A stretch of 5,637 bases of DNA, taken from Lysobacterales bacterium (GTDB taxonomy: Bacteria > Pseudomonadota > Gammaproteobacteria > Xanthomonadales > SZUA-36). Positions 1 through 5,637 of this stretch are shown piece after piece. Below the pieces are notes generated by a model. The model was not told where the DNA came from. It searched no databases and saw only the letters and a list, made by a program, of their open reading frames with translations. The translations under genes were made by a program, and so were the position numbers. The stretch spans positions 1 to 5,637 of the forward strand of contig JAPHTE010000353.1 in assembly GCA_026196445.1 (NCBI GenBank). Direction: 5' to 3'. Positions within the stretch are counted from its first letter, which is position 1, and every line of letters begins with the position of its first letter.

Positions 1-1581
1 CGCGTTCTCAGCATCAAACCGTAACAGGCCATGGTCGAGGAAATAGTTCATCTGCATCAACTGCATCGTCTGGTAGGGCTGGTCTTCGGTGCGGGGCTGG
101 TTATTCTGCAATACCCGCAGCACACCGCTGGCCTTGACGGACTTGAGCAAACTATCAGCCATCAATCCATCCCGATTCAAGCCGCTGGCGGTGAATAACG
201 ACACCAGGTCCGCCTTCAACTCCTCGTAGTGGCTGCCCCATGGCGACAGGGCCTCGTTGAGCTCACGTCCGTCAGCCGTTGAATCCACGCCCAGGTAATG
301 GCCAACCTCGTGCCACAGCGTGCGGTAGAAAGGCCCGTCCAGAGCCAAATCGTCGGCGAATTCCGGCGCCACGGCGGCCATGTATTTCTGTTTCGCGTCG
401 TTGAACAGGTCCGGGTGGGTCATGATGTTGTAACGCAACAATATGGTGCGGCCGTATTTGCGTGAATGGTCGGCGTCGTTCGGCAAAATAGTGGCCGTAT
501 TGGTTCCGCGGGACTGGCCAAAGTCGGCGATGATGTTGTACACGCCGACCGGCACGTCCGGCTGGATCTTGCGGCCGGCGCCCAGTGGCAGACTGTCCTG
601 TATAGCTTGCAGGCCCTGCAACGCTGACGTTAATTCACGGCTTTTTTCCTCATCACGCGCCAACAGGCTCAGGCTGAAAAACGATTTGACACCGTACAGT
701 GCATCACCGTAAACCTCGTAGCTGCCGATTTGCGCGTTGATGTGTTTGAACCTGCCACGCACCCAGGCAGCGTCTCCGCCTTCGTAATTGTCACTGATCA
801 GGTCACGGGCGCGGATCGCGAGATAAGCCGAAAAATCGGGGTCCTCATCGGCCACATCGACTGTAGCACCGTTGAGCAGGGCGTAGACCTGCATGATTTC
901 TGACGCCCAGCGAACCGAGTAGGGCAGTGCGTATACAGGCACGTTGTCTTCGCCAGCAAGTAAATCCCTGAGATGCTCACTCAAACCCGGATGCAGACCA
1001 TCCAGCAGCGGGTAGGCATCCAGCATGGCGAGGTCACGTTCGAGGTTTTCCTTGCCGGTGGCGCGCACTACTGTGCGCAGGTCCAGTAATTTGTCCGCCA
1101 GCTCTGGCCGGGCCGCGAGGACCGGGTCCATCTTCTCCCGCGTTAAATCGACAGGGTAGACGTTCTTGCCTGGTTGCTCGGCCATCACCGGCAGGAATGG
1201 CAGGCGCCGGTTGTCCAGCGTGCTGGCGATGGGGCCTTCGAACAGGTAGTAGAGATCCAGCATTAACTGCCGTTCCTTCTCGTTGCCTTTCATCTCCACC
1301 AGGAACCGCTTTGACGACAGGGCCTGTGGGTGCATGGAATCTTCGTACAGGCGGTGGATGATGTCGCCCGCTTTCAACAGTTTCGCCACCGCGGCCCGCT
1401 CACCCCTTGTCAATGCGGATAAATCCGGGTCGAGGAACACGTGGCGGGTCTTGTCGAGGATTTCCGAAGCCTGGGCCTGGCTCAGGTGATCGTTGTGAGG
1501 TGGTTCAGCGTTGGCGCTGGCCAACGAGGCCGCGGCAATGGCCACGATGGCCAGCCTGGTAATCAGTATTTTGGGTGACAC
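1..1581 (-). CDS. Exported M49-type (dipeptidyl-peptidase III-like) zinc metallopeptidase, 3' end cut by window
   Basis: The frame is open from a GTG at 1581 to the window edge: 527 codons, with the C-terminus missing. Residues 1-25 look like a Sec signal peptide: basic start, hydrophobic LAIVAIAAASLA core, and an ANA|E cleavage site, so the enzyme probably acts in the periplasm or outside. Residues 424-428 are HEVGH, followed by YLG, and residues 453-458 are EELKAD. An LPND segment lies at 366-369. From family knowledge, this LPND ... HExxH ... EExKAD order is that of bacterial M49-like proteins, which bind one zinc through the two histidines and the first glutamate of the second motif, with the HE glutamate as catalyst. 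Classical DPP III has the six-residue HEXXGH, so this is the pentapeptide type. The GTG start is chosen for its AGGAG seven bases upstream and the signal peptide that follows. It lies downstream of the ars operon, but a link to arsenic is not evident. Peptidase assignment is fairly sure; the substrate is unknown. Confidence 0.82.
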   Translation of the reverse strand, partial: MSPKILITRLAIVAIAAASLASANAEPPHNDHLSQAQASEILDKTRHVFLDPDLSALTRGERAAVAKLLKAGDIIHRLYEDSMHPQALSSKRFLVEMKGNEKERQLMLDLYYLFEGPIASTLDNRRLPFLPVMAEQPGKNVYPVDLTREKMDPVLAARPELADKLLDLRTVVRATGKENLERDLAMLDAYPLLDGLHPGLSEHLRDLLAGEDNVPVYALPYSVRWASEIMQVYALLNGATVDVADEDPDFSAYLAIRARDLISDNYEGGDAAWVRGRFKHINAQIGSYEVYGDALYGVKSFFSLSLLARDEEKSRELTSALQGLQAIQDSLPLGAGRKIQPDVPVGVYNIIADFGQSRGTNTATILPNDADHSRKYGRTILLRYNIMTHPDLFNDAKQKYMAAVAPEFADDLALDGPFYRTLWHEVGHYLGVDSTADGRELNEALSPWGSHYEELKADLVSLFTASGLNRDGLMADSLLKSVKASGVLRVLQNNQPRTEDQPYQTMQLMQMNYFLDHGLLRFDAENA

Positions 1582-1588
1582 TGCAGGG

Positions 1589-1593
1589 CTCCT
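1589..1593 (-). promoter_or_regulatory. Ribosome binding site of the M49-type peptidase gene
   Basis: On the minus strand an AGGAG lies seven bases before the GTG at 1581. This decides the non-ATG start: no in-frame ATG near the start would keep the complete signal peptide. Confidence 0.75.
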
Positions 1594-1602
1594 GTTGTGT
1601 TT

Positions 1603-1626
1603 AAAACCGGGGTGGCGATACCACCC
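1603..1626 (-). terminator. Possible intrinsic terminator downstream of the ars operon
   Basis: Read on the minus strand, GGGTGG and CCACCC form a perfect six-base-pair stem around a five-base loop, followed by CGG and then TTTT. The site is about 75 bases after the thioredoxin-like gene and just before the ribosome binding site of the peptidase gene. It could end operon transcripts. The T run is short and separated from the stem by three bases, so efficiency is doubtful. Confidence 0.4.
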
Positions 1627-1634
1627 GTCGCGTA

Positions 1635-1654
1635 GCGGTCCAGCGATTGACCGC
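1635..1654. repeat. Inverted repeat (hairpin) in the spacer between the ars operon and the peptidase gene
   Basis: GCGGTC and GACCGC are a perfect six-base inverted repeat with an eight-base loop. It lies directly upstream (minus-strand sense) of the terminator-like hairpin. No T run follows on either strand, so it is not a terminator by itself. It could protect the 3' end of the operon mRNA, be an operator for the peptidase gene, or be chance. Confidence 0.35.
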
Positions 1655-1699
1655 GTCTTTCATCATGTCCATGACGCCGGGTTTGGTGCAAGCAGGCGT

Positions 1700-1930
1700 T
1701 CAGGATAATAGTTGCTTGATTTTTTCCGTGCTCGGAACACTCCCGGCGACGACGACCACGTCATCCACGGCCAGTGCCGGTGTACGCATGACGCCCGCAT
1801 CGATGATCTGGTTGATGTCCTTGACCTTCTCGAGCTCGTAATCGATACCCAATTCCTGGGCAGCCGCCTCGGCGTGTTGTGTGAGCAGGTTACACTTGGT
1901 GCAACCGCTGCCAAAAATTTTCAGTTTCAT
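1700..1930 (-). CDS. Small thioredoxin-like redox protein (thioredoxin_3 / redox-active disulfide protein 2 type)
   Basis: This is a 76-residue cytoplasmic protein with a minimal thioredoxin/glutaredoxin fold. The first strand (KLKIFGSG) leads straight into the active site CTKC at residues 10-13. MRTPALAV at 48-55 supplies the cis-proline expected opposite the disulfide. A mixed helix and strand pattern follows to the end. The length fits this compact family, which lacks the N-terminal part of true thioredoxins. The ATG at 1930 is chosen because the core strand begins at once and an AGGGA precedes it; the longer in-frame opening to 2011 would overlap the permease gene. It starts 20 bases after the permease stop, so it is the last gene of the operon. 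Homologues are often found beside permeases of the upstream type. Its partner could be that permease or ArsC, whose catalytic cycle ends in a disulfide that needs reduction. The partner is inference; the fold is well supported. Confidence 0.88.
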   Translation of the reverse strand: MKLKIFGSGCTKCNLLTQHAEAAAQELGIDYELEKVKDINQIIDAGVMRTPALAVDDVVVVAGSVPSTEKIKQLLS

Positions 1931-1950
1931 TGCAATTCCCTGTTGACCAA

Positions 1951-3270
1951 TTAGAAAAAATTTCCGTAAATAAAGCCGGTGATAGTCGCCATCACCACCA
2001 CCAGCGAGCAATAAACAGCAGTCTTCCCGCCTCCGAGTATTGAGCGGATGACCAGCATGTTGGGCAGCGACAGCGCCGGGCCTGCAAGCAACAGCGCAAG
2101 CGCCGGCCCCTTGCCCATCCCGGCGCCGATCAGCCCCTGCACGATAGGCACCTCGGTCAGAGTGGAGAAGTACATCAGCGCGCCCAGCACCGATGCCAGC
2201 ACGGTGGACACGAGCGAGTTATCACCGACCGCCGCGCTGACCCACTCCGATGGGATCAGGCCCTCGTGGCCCGGTCTGCCCAGTAGCAGGCCCGCGACAA
2301 AAACACCCGCCAGCAACAGTGGCGCGATCTGCCTGGTGAACCCCCAGGTCTGCTCGGCCCACTCGCGATCGCTATCACGGCTCGCAGCCAGCAACATCAG
2401 GCCCAGCATAGCCACGGTAAAGGGTATTTCCGGCGTTTGCGGCGCAACAAGCGCGCATGCCGCCACGATGGCAGCCAGGATCAACATGTGGGGAACAGAC
2501 CAGTTCCAGCGCAGTACGAGCACCAGCGCCATCAGCGCGGCAAGGATCGAGGTGATATGCCACTTCCATGCAAAGACTACCATCCACGCCGGGCTGTCCG
2601 CAGCCGCCCAATTCGCAAACACCAGGATGCCGACCATGAGGGCAAAGAATACCGCGACCACCCCCGTCGAACGTTCCTGATCCCCCGCTTCAAAACCGGT
2701 AGCAACGCCACTGCTCCGCGCTGATTCTTCCTTCCTGTAAATGAAGTGCATGATCCCGCCGATCACCACCGCGAATACGATTGCGCCAACGGCCCTGGCA
2801 ACACCCAGTTCGATGCCCAGTATCTTTGCCGTGACGACGACCGCCATGACGTTGATCGCCGGGCCCGAGTAAAGAAAAGCGATGGCTGCGCCCAGCCCGG
2901 CCCCGCGCCGGTAAATGCCGCCGAACAGCGGCAGCACGGTACAGGAACACACCGCCAGCAGGGTGCCGGACACGGAGGCCACACCCAGCGCCAGCGGTTT
3001 TGATGCAGCAGGGCCGAGGTAGCGCATGACCGCGCCCTGGGAGATGTAAACGGCCATTGCGCCGGCGATGACAAAGGCCGGCAACAGGCACAGGATCACG
3101 TGTTCCTGCGCGTACCAATGGGTCAGTCTGAAGGCTTCGAGGACGGCGTTGTCAAAACGCGCAGTCCCGGCGGGCATGAAGTAAATTGCGAGGAATACCA
3201 CCAGGGTTAAAAACAGTAAATGCACCTGCTGACGGTTGTCGCGATACAGGTCCATCAGGTTCTTGATCAC
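1951..3270 (-). CDS. ArsP/DUF318-type permease, long form, in the ars operon
   Basis: This is a 439-residue inner-membrane protein with many hydrophobic segments. The family signature is clear: AVCSCTVLPLFGGIYRRGAG at 107-125, with cysteines 108 and 110, then AFLYSGPAIN at 131-140. A similar second-half module, TEVPIVQGLIGAG (372-384) followed by GPALSLPNM (397-405), shows the two-fold internal duplication of COG0701 permeases. A charged stretch at about 179-203 (KEE ... DQER) probably forms a cytoplasmic loop between the halves. Characterised ArsP proteins export trivalent organoarsenicals such as methylarsenite, but this longer relative may carry another substrate. The GTG at 3270 is three bases after the acr3 stop, with AAGGA inside the acr3 end as a plausible ribosome site; an ATG at codon 6 is the alternative. 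The CSC pair next to a downstream thioredoxin-like gene suggests redox coupling (inference). Family is sure; substrate is not, so no symbol is given. Confidence 0.9.
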   Translation of the reverse strand: MIKNLMDLYRDNRQQVHLLFLTLVVFLAIYFMPAGTARFDNAVLEAFRLTHWYAQEHVILCLLPAFVIAGAMAVYISQGAVMRYLGPAASKPLALGVASVSGTLLAVCSCTVLPLFGGIYRRGAGLGAAIAFLYSGPAINVMAVVVTAKILGIELGVARAVGAIVFAVVIGGIMHFIYRKEESARSSGVATGFEAGDQERSTGVVAVFFALMVGILVFANWAAADSPAWMVVFAWKWHITSILAALMALVLVLRWNWSVPHMLILAAIVAACALVAPQTPEIPFTVAMLGLMLLAASRDSDREWAEQTWGFTRQIAPLLLAGVFVAGLLLGRPGHEGLIPSEWVSAAVGDNSLVSTVLASVLGALMYFSTLTEVPIVQGLIGAGMGKGPALALLLAGPALSLPNMLVIRSILGGGKTAVYCSLVVVMATITGFIYGNFF

Positions 3271-3273
3271 GTT

Positions 3274-4350
3274 TCAGATCCTTGATTCGTACCAGGGCTT
3301 GCTGCGGTTTACGATCCATACTACCGACAACATCACCGGCACCTCGACCAGCACACCGACCACCGTCGCCAGCGCAGCGCCTGACTGCAGTCCGAACAGG
3401 CTGATCGCAGCCGCCACGGCAAGTTCGAAAAAGTTACTCGCGCCGATCAATGCAGAAGGCGCCGCCACGCAATGCTGCACACCGAGTTTGCGGTTCAACC
3501 AGTAGGCCAGGCCCGAGTTGAAATAGACCTGGATCAGGATCGGTATCGCCAACAGCAGGATGATCACCGGCTTGGCCATGATCTGGCCGCCCTGGAAACC
3601 GAACAGTAATACCAGGGTCACCAGCAGCGCCGATAGTGAAACCGGGTGCATATGATCCAGCACACGCTTGAGCCGGGTCTCGCCTTTTTCATCGCGCATC
3701 AGCCAGCGCCGCCAGATGCTTGCGGCGATCACTGGCAACACGATGTATAACACCACCGACAGGAACAGGGTGTCCCAGGGCACGTGGATCGAAGAGATGC
3801 CCAGCAGCAACGCCACGATCGGGGCAAAGGCAAAGACCATGATCAGGTCGTTCAGGGCCACCTGGGACAAGGTAAAACCCGGGTGGCCTTCGCTGAGGTT
3901 GCTCCAGACGAACACCATCGCGGTGCAAGGCGCTGCCGCCAACAGGATCAATCCGGCGATATAACTGTCGAGTTGCTCTGCCGGTAACCAGCCTGAAAAC
4001 AGGTTGCGGATGAATAGCCATGCCAGTAACGCCATCGAGAACGGCTTGACACCCCAGTTGATGAATAGCGTCACACCGACGCCTTTCCAGTGCTGGCGTA
4101 CTTCGACCAGTGAACGGAAGTCGATCTTCAACAACATCGGCAGGATCATCAACCAGATCAACACGGCAACGGGCAAGTTGACCCGGGCGATCTCCATTGC
4201 ACCCAGGCGCTCGAAAAAGCCCGGTATGAAATGCCCCAGGGCAATACCGGCCACGATACACAGGGCCACCCACAGGCTCAGGTAGCGTTCAAAAAATGGC
4301 ATCTGGACGCCGGCGGCACGCCGGGCGGTGGTTTCGCATTGGCTGCTCAC
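3274..4350 (-). CDS. acr3: Acr3-type arsenite efflux permease
   Basis: This 358-residue inner-membrane protein of the BASS superfamily extrudes arsenite, the product of ArsC, using the membrane potential or proton gradient. It opens with the typical FERYLSLWVALCIVAGIALG segment (20-39) and shows about ten hydrophobic helices. The fourth-helix motif AAAPCTAMVFVWSNL holds cysteine 142, matching the cysteine essential in studied Acr3 proteins. SNFFELAVAAAISLFG carries glutamate 309, probably the conserved helix-9 acid, and VEVPVML follows in the last helix. The GTG at 4350 is preferred over the ATG at 4302. It overlaps the arsC stop as GTGA, has GGAGA seven bases upstream, and gives an N-terminus (SSQCETTARRAAG) like that of many Acr3 proteins. 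Frame-open sequence further upstream would run deep into arsC and is not used. The overlap implies translational coupling to arsC. Length is normal and no lesion is seen. Confidence 0.95.
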   Translation of the reverse strand: MSSQCETTARRAAGVQMPFFERYLSLWVALCIVAGIALGHFIPGFFERLGAMEIARVNLPVAVLIWLMILPMLLKIDFRSLVEVRQHWKGVGVTLFINWGVKPFSMALLAWLFIRNLFSGWLPAEQLDSYIAGLILLAAAPCTAMVFVWSNLSEGHPGFTLSQVALNDLIMVFAFAPIVALLLGISSIHVPWDTLFLSVVLYIVLPVIAASIWRRWLMRDEKGETRLKRVLDHMHPVSLSALLVTLVLLFGFQGGQIMAKPVIILLLAIPILIQVYFNSGLAYWLNRKLGVQHCVAAPSALIGASNFFELAVAAAISLFGLQSGAALATVVGVLVEVPVMLSVVWIVNRSKPWYESRI

Positions 4351-4784
4351 GTTCCTGTCTCCACGGAAAGTCGTTGTACCAGGTCGCGGACCCTGCGCCC
4401 GACTTCGTCGCGGGTCTCGCGGAATGCTTGCATGATATCTTCCTCGCTGCCGCTGGCCTTCGCCGGGTCGGTCAATGGCCAATGGACCTTTTTCACTGCT
4501 GGCGGCAGTACAGGGCACTGCTCGTCCGCGTGACCACAAACCGTCACGACGATATCGGCGTTTTCCAACATGGTGTTGTTGACGATGGTCGACTCCTGGC
4601 CCGATATATCGATACCGGCGTCCGCCATGACGGCGATTGCACGCGGATTCTTGCCGTGCGCTTCGATACCGGCGGAATACACATCAAACAGTTCACTGCC
4701 CAGATGCCGGGTCCAGCCCTCGGCCATTTGTGAGCGGCAGGAATTGCCAGTGCACAGATACAGGATACTGATTTGTTTGGCCAC
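4347..4784 (-). CDS. arsC: Arsenate reductase, thioredoxin-coupled (low-molecular-weight phosphatase type)
   Basis: This 145-residue cytoplasmic enzyme reduces arsenate to arsenite by a cysteine relay. The phosphatase-like anion loop CTGNSCR lies at residues 11-17, with nucleophile C11 and anion-binding R17. The two relay cysteines are in VCGHADEQCP (C83 and C90), and PLTDPA places the general acid at D106. All essential residues of the Staphylococcus/Bacillus ArsC class are present. The final C83-C90 disulfide in this class is reduced by thioredoxin, not glutaredoxin. The GTG at 4784 is chosen because GGAG lies seven bases upstream and the first strand (KQISILYLC) starts at once; the in-frame ATG at 4856 adds 24 residues without homology and lacks a ribosome site. 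It is the first gene of the operon and overlaps acr3 by four bases. Assignment is very sure; only the start is arguable. Confidence 0.95.
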   Translation of the reverse strand: MAKQISILYLCTGNSCRSQMAEGWTRHLGSELFDVYSAGIEAHGKNPRAIAVMADAGIDISGQESTIVNNTMLENADIVVTVCGHADEQCPVLPPAVKKVHWPLTDPAKASGSEEDIMQAFRETRDEVGRRVRDLVQRLSVETGT

Positions 4785-4791
4785 AGTTTTG

Positions 4792-4795
4792 CTCC
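4792..4795 (-). promoter_or_regulatory. Ribosome binding site of arsC
   Basis: On the minus strand GGAG stands seven bases before the GTG at 4784. This favours the 145-residue ArsC over the longer frame beginning at the ATG at 4856. Confidence 0.65.
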
Positions 4796-4833
4796 GGGCA
4801 GTCCCTTGTTTATTGCCAGTTTTGAGCCCGCAC

Positions 4834-4869
4834 GCGTAAGCGTTAAGCATATACATTTACAAGCGCTTG
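4834..4869 (-). promoter_or_regulatory. Candidate control region of the ars operon: palindrome and AAGCG-rich repeats
   Basis: The perfect 10-bp palindrome CAAGCGCTTG occupies 4860-4869. Nearby 4834-4848 contains the imperfect tandem GCGTAA-GCGTTAA-GC, so AAGC(G) recurs three times within 32 bases. On the minus strand a TATATG at 4848-4853 could act as a -10 element, but no convincing -35 is seen at proper spacing. The position, 50 to 85 bases before the arsC start, suits a promoter or operator. I cannot match it to a known ArsR site, and promoter function is inferred from position alone. Confidence 0.3.
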
Positions 4870-5258
4870 CGAAACCATGAAACAGGGTATGGGAAGGATC
4901 TGGAGGAAGGCGCAGTGGAAGATACCACTCCATCCTGTAAAGCCCGAAAGACTGTGATTTTTAACAGGTGCGCATGACTGCCAAGTGCAAGCACCATAAT
5001 CATGAAGTCCTGAAAGATAGTCACAGTAGACAGATAACCCCAGCAACACGGAAGTCCCACAAGCGCAAGGATGCTGGCAACTTTCGGGACGTTATTATCA
5101 TCGGTCCAATTGATCGCCCAGGACCGTTTGCCCATATACAGCGGCGCATTGACGCGTTGGGTTCGAACGAATTTTGTCTCTGTTTCCGGTTTTTAACTGT
5201 TTTTCAATGAGTTGTTAATTAATTTAGTGAGCGTAAACCGGGGGGCTGGATGTAAGTT
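4870..5258. other. Region without a supported gene; contains a doubtful minus-strand open frame
   Basis: About 390 bases lie between the ars control region and the small plus-strand gene. On the minus strand one frame is open from about 5214 to a stop at 4857, with its first ATG at 5135. It encodes a hydrophobic stretch (VASILALVGLPCCWG, then FMIMVLALGS) preceded by a polar N-terminal part. No convincing ribosome site precedes the ATG, and the last third reads like random sequence. I do not recognise a family. It may be a decayed membrane-protein gene or chance. No arsR-like helix-turn-helix protein could be read in the frames examined. The right part (about 5185-5230) is AT-rich and could hold a promoter for the plus-strand gene, but no clear -35/-10 pair is seen. 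Confidence 0.4.
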
Positions 5259-5312
5259 ATGGCAGCATGGTTTGCATTCAGCATTGGGGTTGACAATCGG
5301 CAGTCTGGACAG

Positions 5313-5555
5313 ATGAAACAAATGGATCTAAACGATATTGAAGCCTTGAGAACCTTTGAGTATGGGCTGATGATCGCATGCCCCCTGAACGGAGATCCCA
5401 ATCCCCCATTCTGTCAATCTCATGAATTCCGGTTGTTACCTGTTGCAGAAAGATTCAAACGGGTGGATGCTTTTTCAGATGAGGAGGTTGTGAAACATTA
5501 CCTTGCTCATATGAACTGTTATTACGACCGGATGGAGAGGGACGGTTCGGATTAA
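5313..5555 (+). CDS. Small conserved-looking protein of unknown function, Cys/His-containing
   Basis: This is an 80-residue soluble, acidic protein with no signal peptide or membrane segment. The centre reads ACPLNGDPNPPFCQSHEFR (22-40), then LPVAERFKRVDAFSDEE (42-58) and a helix-like end with HYLAHMNCYYDR (62-73). Cysteines at 23, 34 and 69 and histidines at 37, 62 and 66 could bind a metal, but no named motif fits. The pattern CP.G.P...CQ.HE.R.LP..ERF..VD..S.EE reminds me of short uncharacterised proteobacterial proteins. I recall no function for them. The ATG at 5313 is preferred because the conserved-looking part follows it; a weak GGACAG precedes it. An in-frame ATG at 5259 would add 18 residues. 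The gene runs opposite to the ars operon and uses more AT-rich codons (aaa, gat, gaa, cat), suggesting a different origin or expression class. Confidence 0.6.
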   Translation: MKQMDLNDIEALRTFEYGLMIACPLNGDPNPPFCQSHEFRLLPVAERFKRVDAFSDEEVVKHYLAHMNCYYDRMERDGSD

Positions 5556-5637
5556 TAATCGGAATACGATGGGTATTGAACCGGCGTTGTTTTCGGCCGG
5601 AAGCAGTCCTTCGGTTGGTTGAATTTCACACCAAATA
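5556..5637. other. Right-end intergenic sequence
   Basis: These 82 bases follow the stop of the small protein gene. CCGGC at 5581-5585 and a GCCGG shortly after can form a five-base-pair stem with a loop of about ten bases, but no T run follows. I see no gene or clear terminator here. Confidence 0.4.

Noticed and set aside
443..712. Plus-strand open frames within 443-1841
   Set aside because: They are shadows antisense to the metallopeptidase and thioredoxin-like genes, with no recognisable domains.
1931..2011. Extension of the thioredoxin-like frame to 2011 (103 residues)
   Set aside because: It would overlap the permease gene by about 60 bases, and the added residues have no thioredoxin-fold character; the ATG at 1930 has its own ribosome site.
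2048..2680. A 210-codon plus-strand open frame opposite the permease gene
   Set aside because: It is antisense to a clear DUF318 permease with full family signatures. Its translation is rich in Ser, Ala and Thr without hydrophobic or domain structure, as expected from a GC-rich complementary strand.
4351..4539. Extension of the acr3 frame upstream to 4539 (421 residues)
   Set aside because: The extra segment lies inside the arsC coding region, is Arg/Pro/Gly-rich without family similarity, and the GTGA overlap at 4347-4350 gives a better start.
5154..5178. GGTTCGAAC resembling a tRNA T-arm
   Set aside because: The flanking bases do not form a five-base-pair T stem, and no acceptor stem, anticodon arm or D arm can be built around it.
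5290..5318. TTGACA at 5290-5295 as a -35 box for the small plus-strand gene
   Set aside because: At 17-base spacing the -10 position would be ATGAAA, the proposed start codon itself, which is a poor -10 and would leave no leader for this gene.

Overview
The window looks like a moderately GC-rich proteobacterial chromosome segment, most likely gammaproteobacterial. That is an inference from codon use and gene content only. Five genes lie on the minus strand and cover about 85% of the window. One small plus-strand gene sits in a more AT-rich right end.

Right to left on the minus strand, positions 4784 to 1700 hold a compact arsenic-detoxification operon. Its order is arsC (thioredoxin-linked arsenate reductase, 4347-4784), acr3 (arsenite efflux permease, 3274-4350), a long ArsP/DUF318-type permease with a Cys-Ser-Cys motif (1951-3270), and a 76-residue thioredoxin-like protein with a CTKC active site (1700-1930). 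arsC and acr3 overlap by four bases (GTGA). The later gaps are 3 and 20 bases, so the four genes are almost certainly co-transcribed. The biochemistry is coherent: ArsC reduces arsenate to arsenite, Acr3 exports arsenite, the second permease may export another (possibly organic) arsenical or a related substrate, and the small redox protein may supply thiol electrons. No arsR-like repressor is present in the window. A 10-bp palindrome (4860-4869) beside an AT-rich stretch upstream of arsC is a weak candidate control region.

Downstream, after a 118-bp spacer with two adjacent hairpins, is a minus-strand gene (1581 to beyond position 1). It encodes an exported zinc metallopeptidase of the dipeptidyl-peptidase III (M49) type. 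Its zinc motif is the five-residue HEVGH, with a second EELKAD motif and a family-like LPND segment. Its C-terminus lies outside the window.

Upstream of the operon, about 470 bp (4785-5258) holds no gene I can support. It contains a minus-strand open frame with a hydrophobic PCCWG-containing segment that may be a decayed membrane-protein gene or chance. The right end carries an 80-residue cysteine- and histidine-containing protein of unknown function (5313-5555, plus strand), visibly AT-richer than the ars genes.
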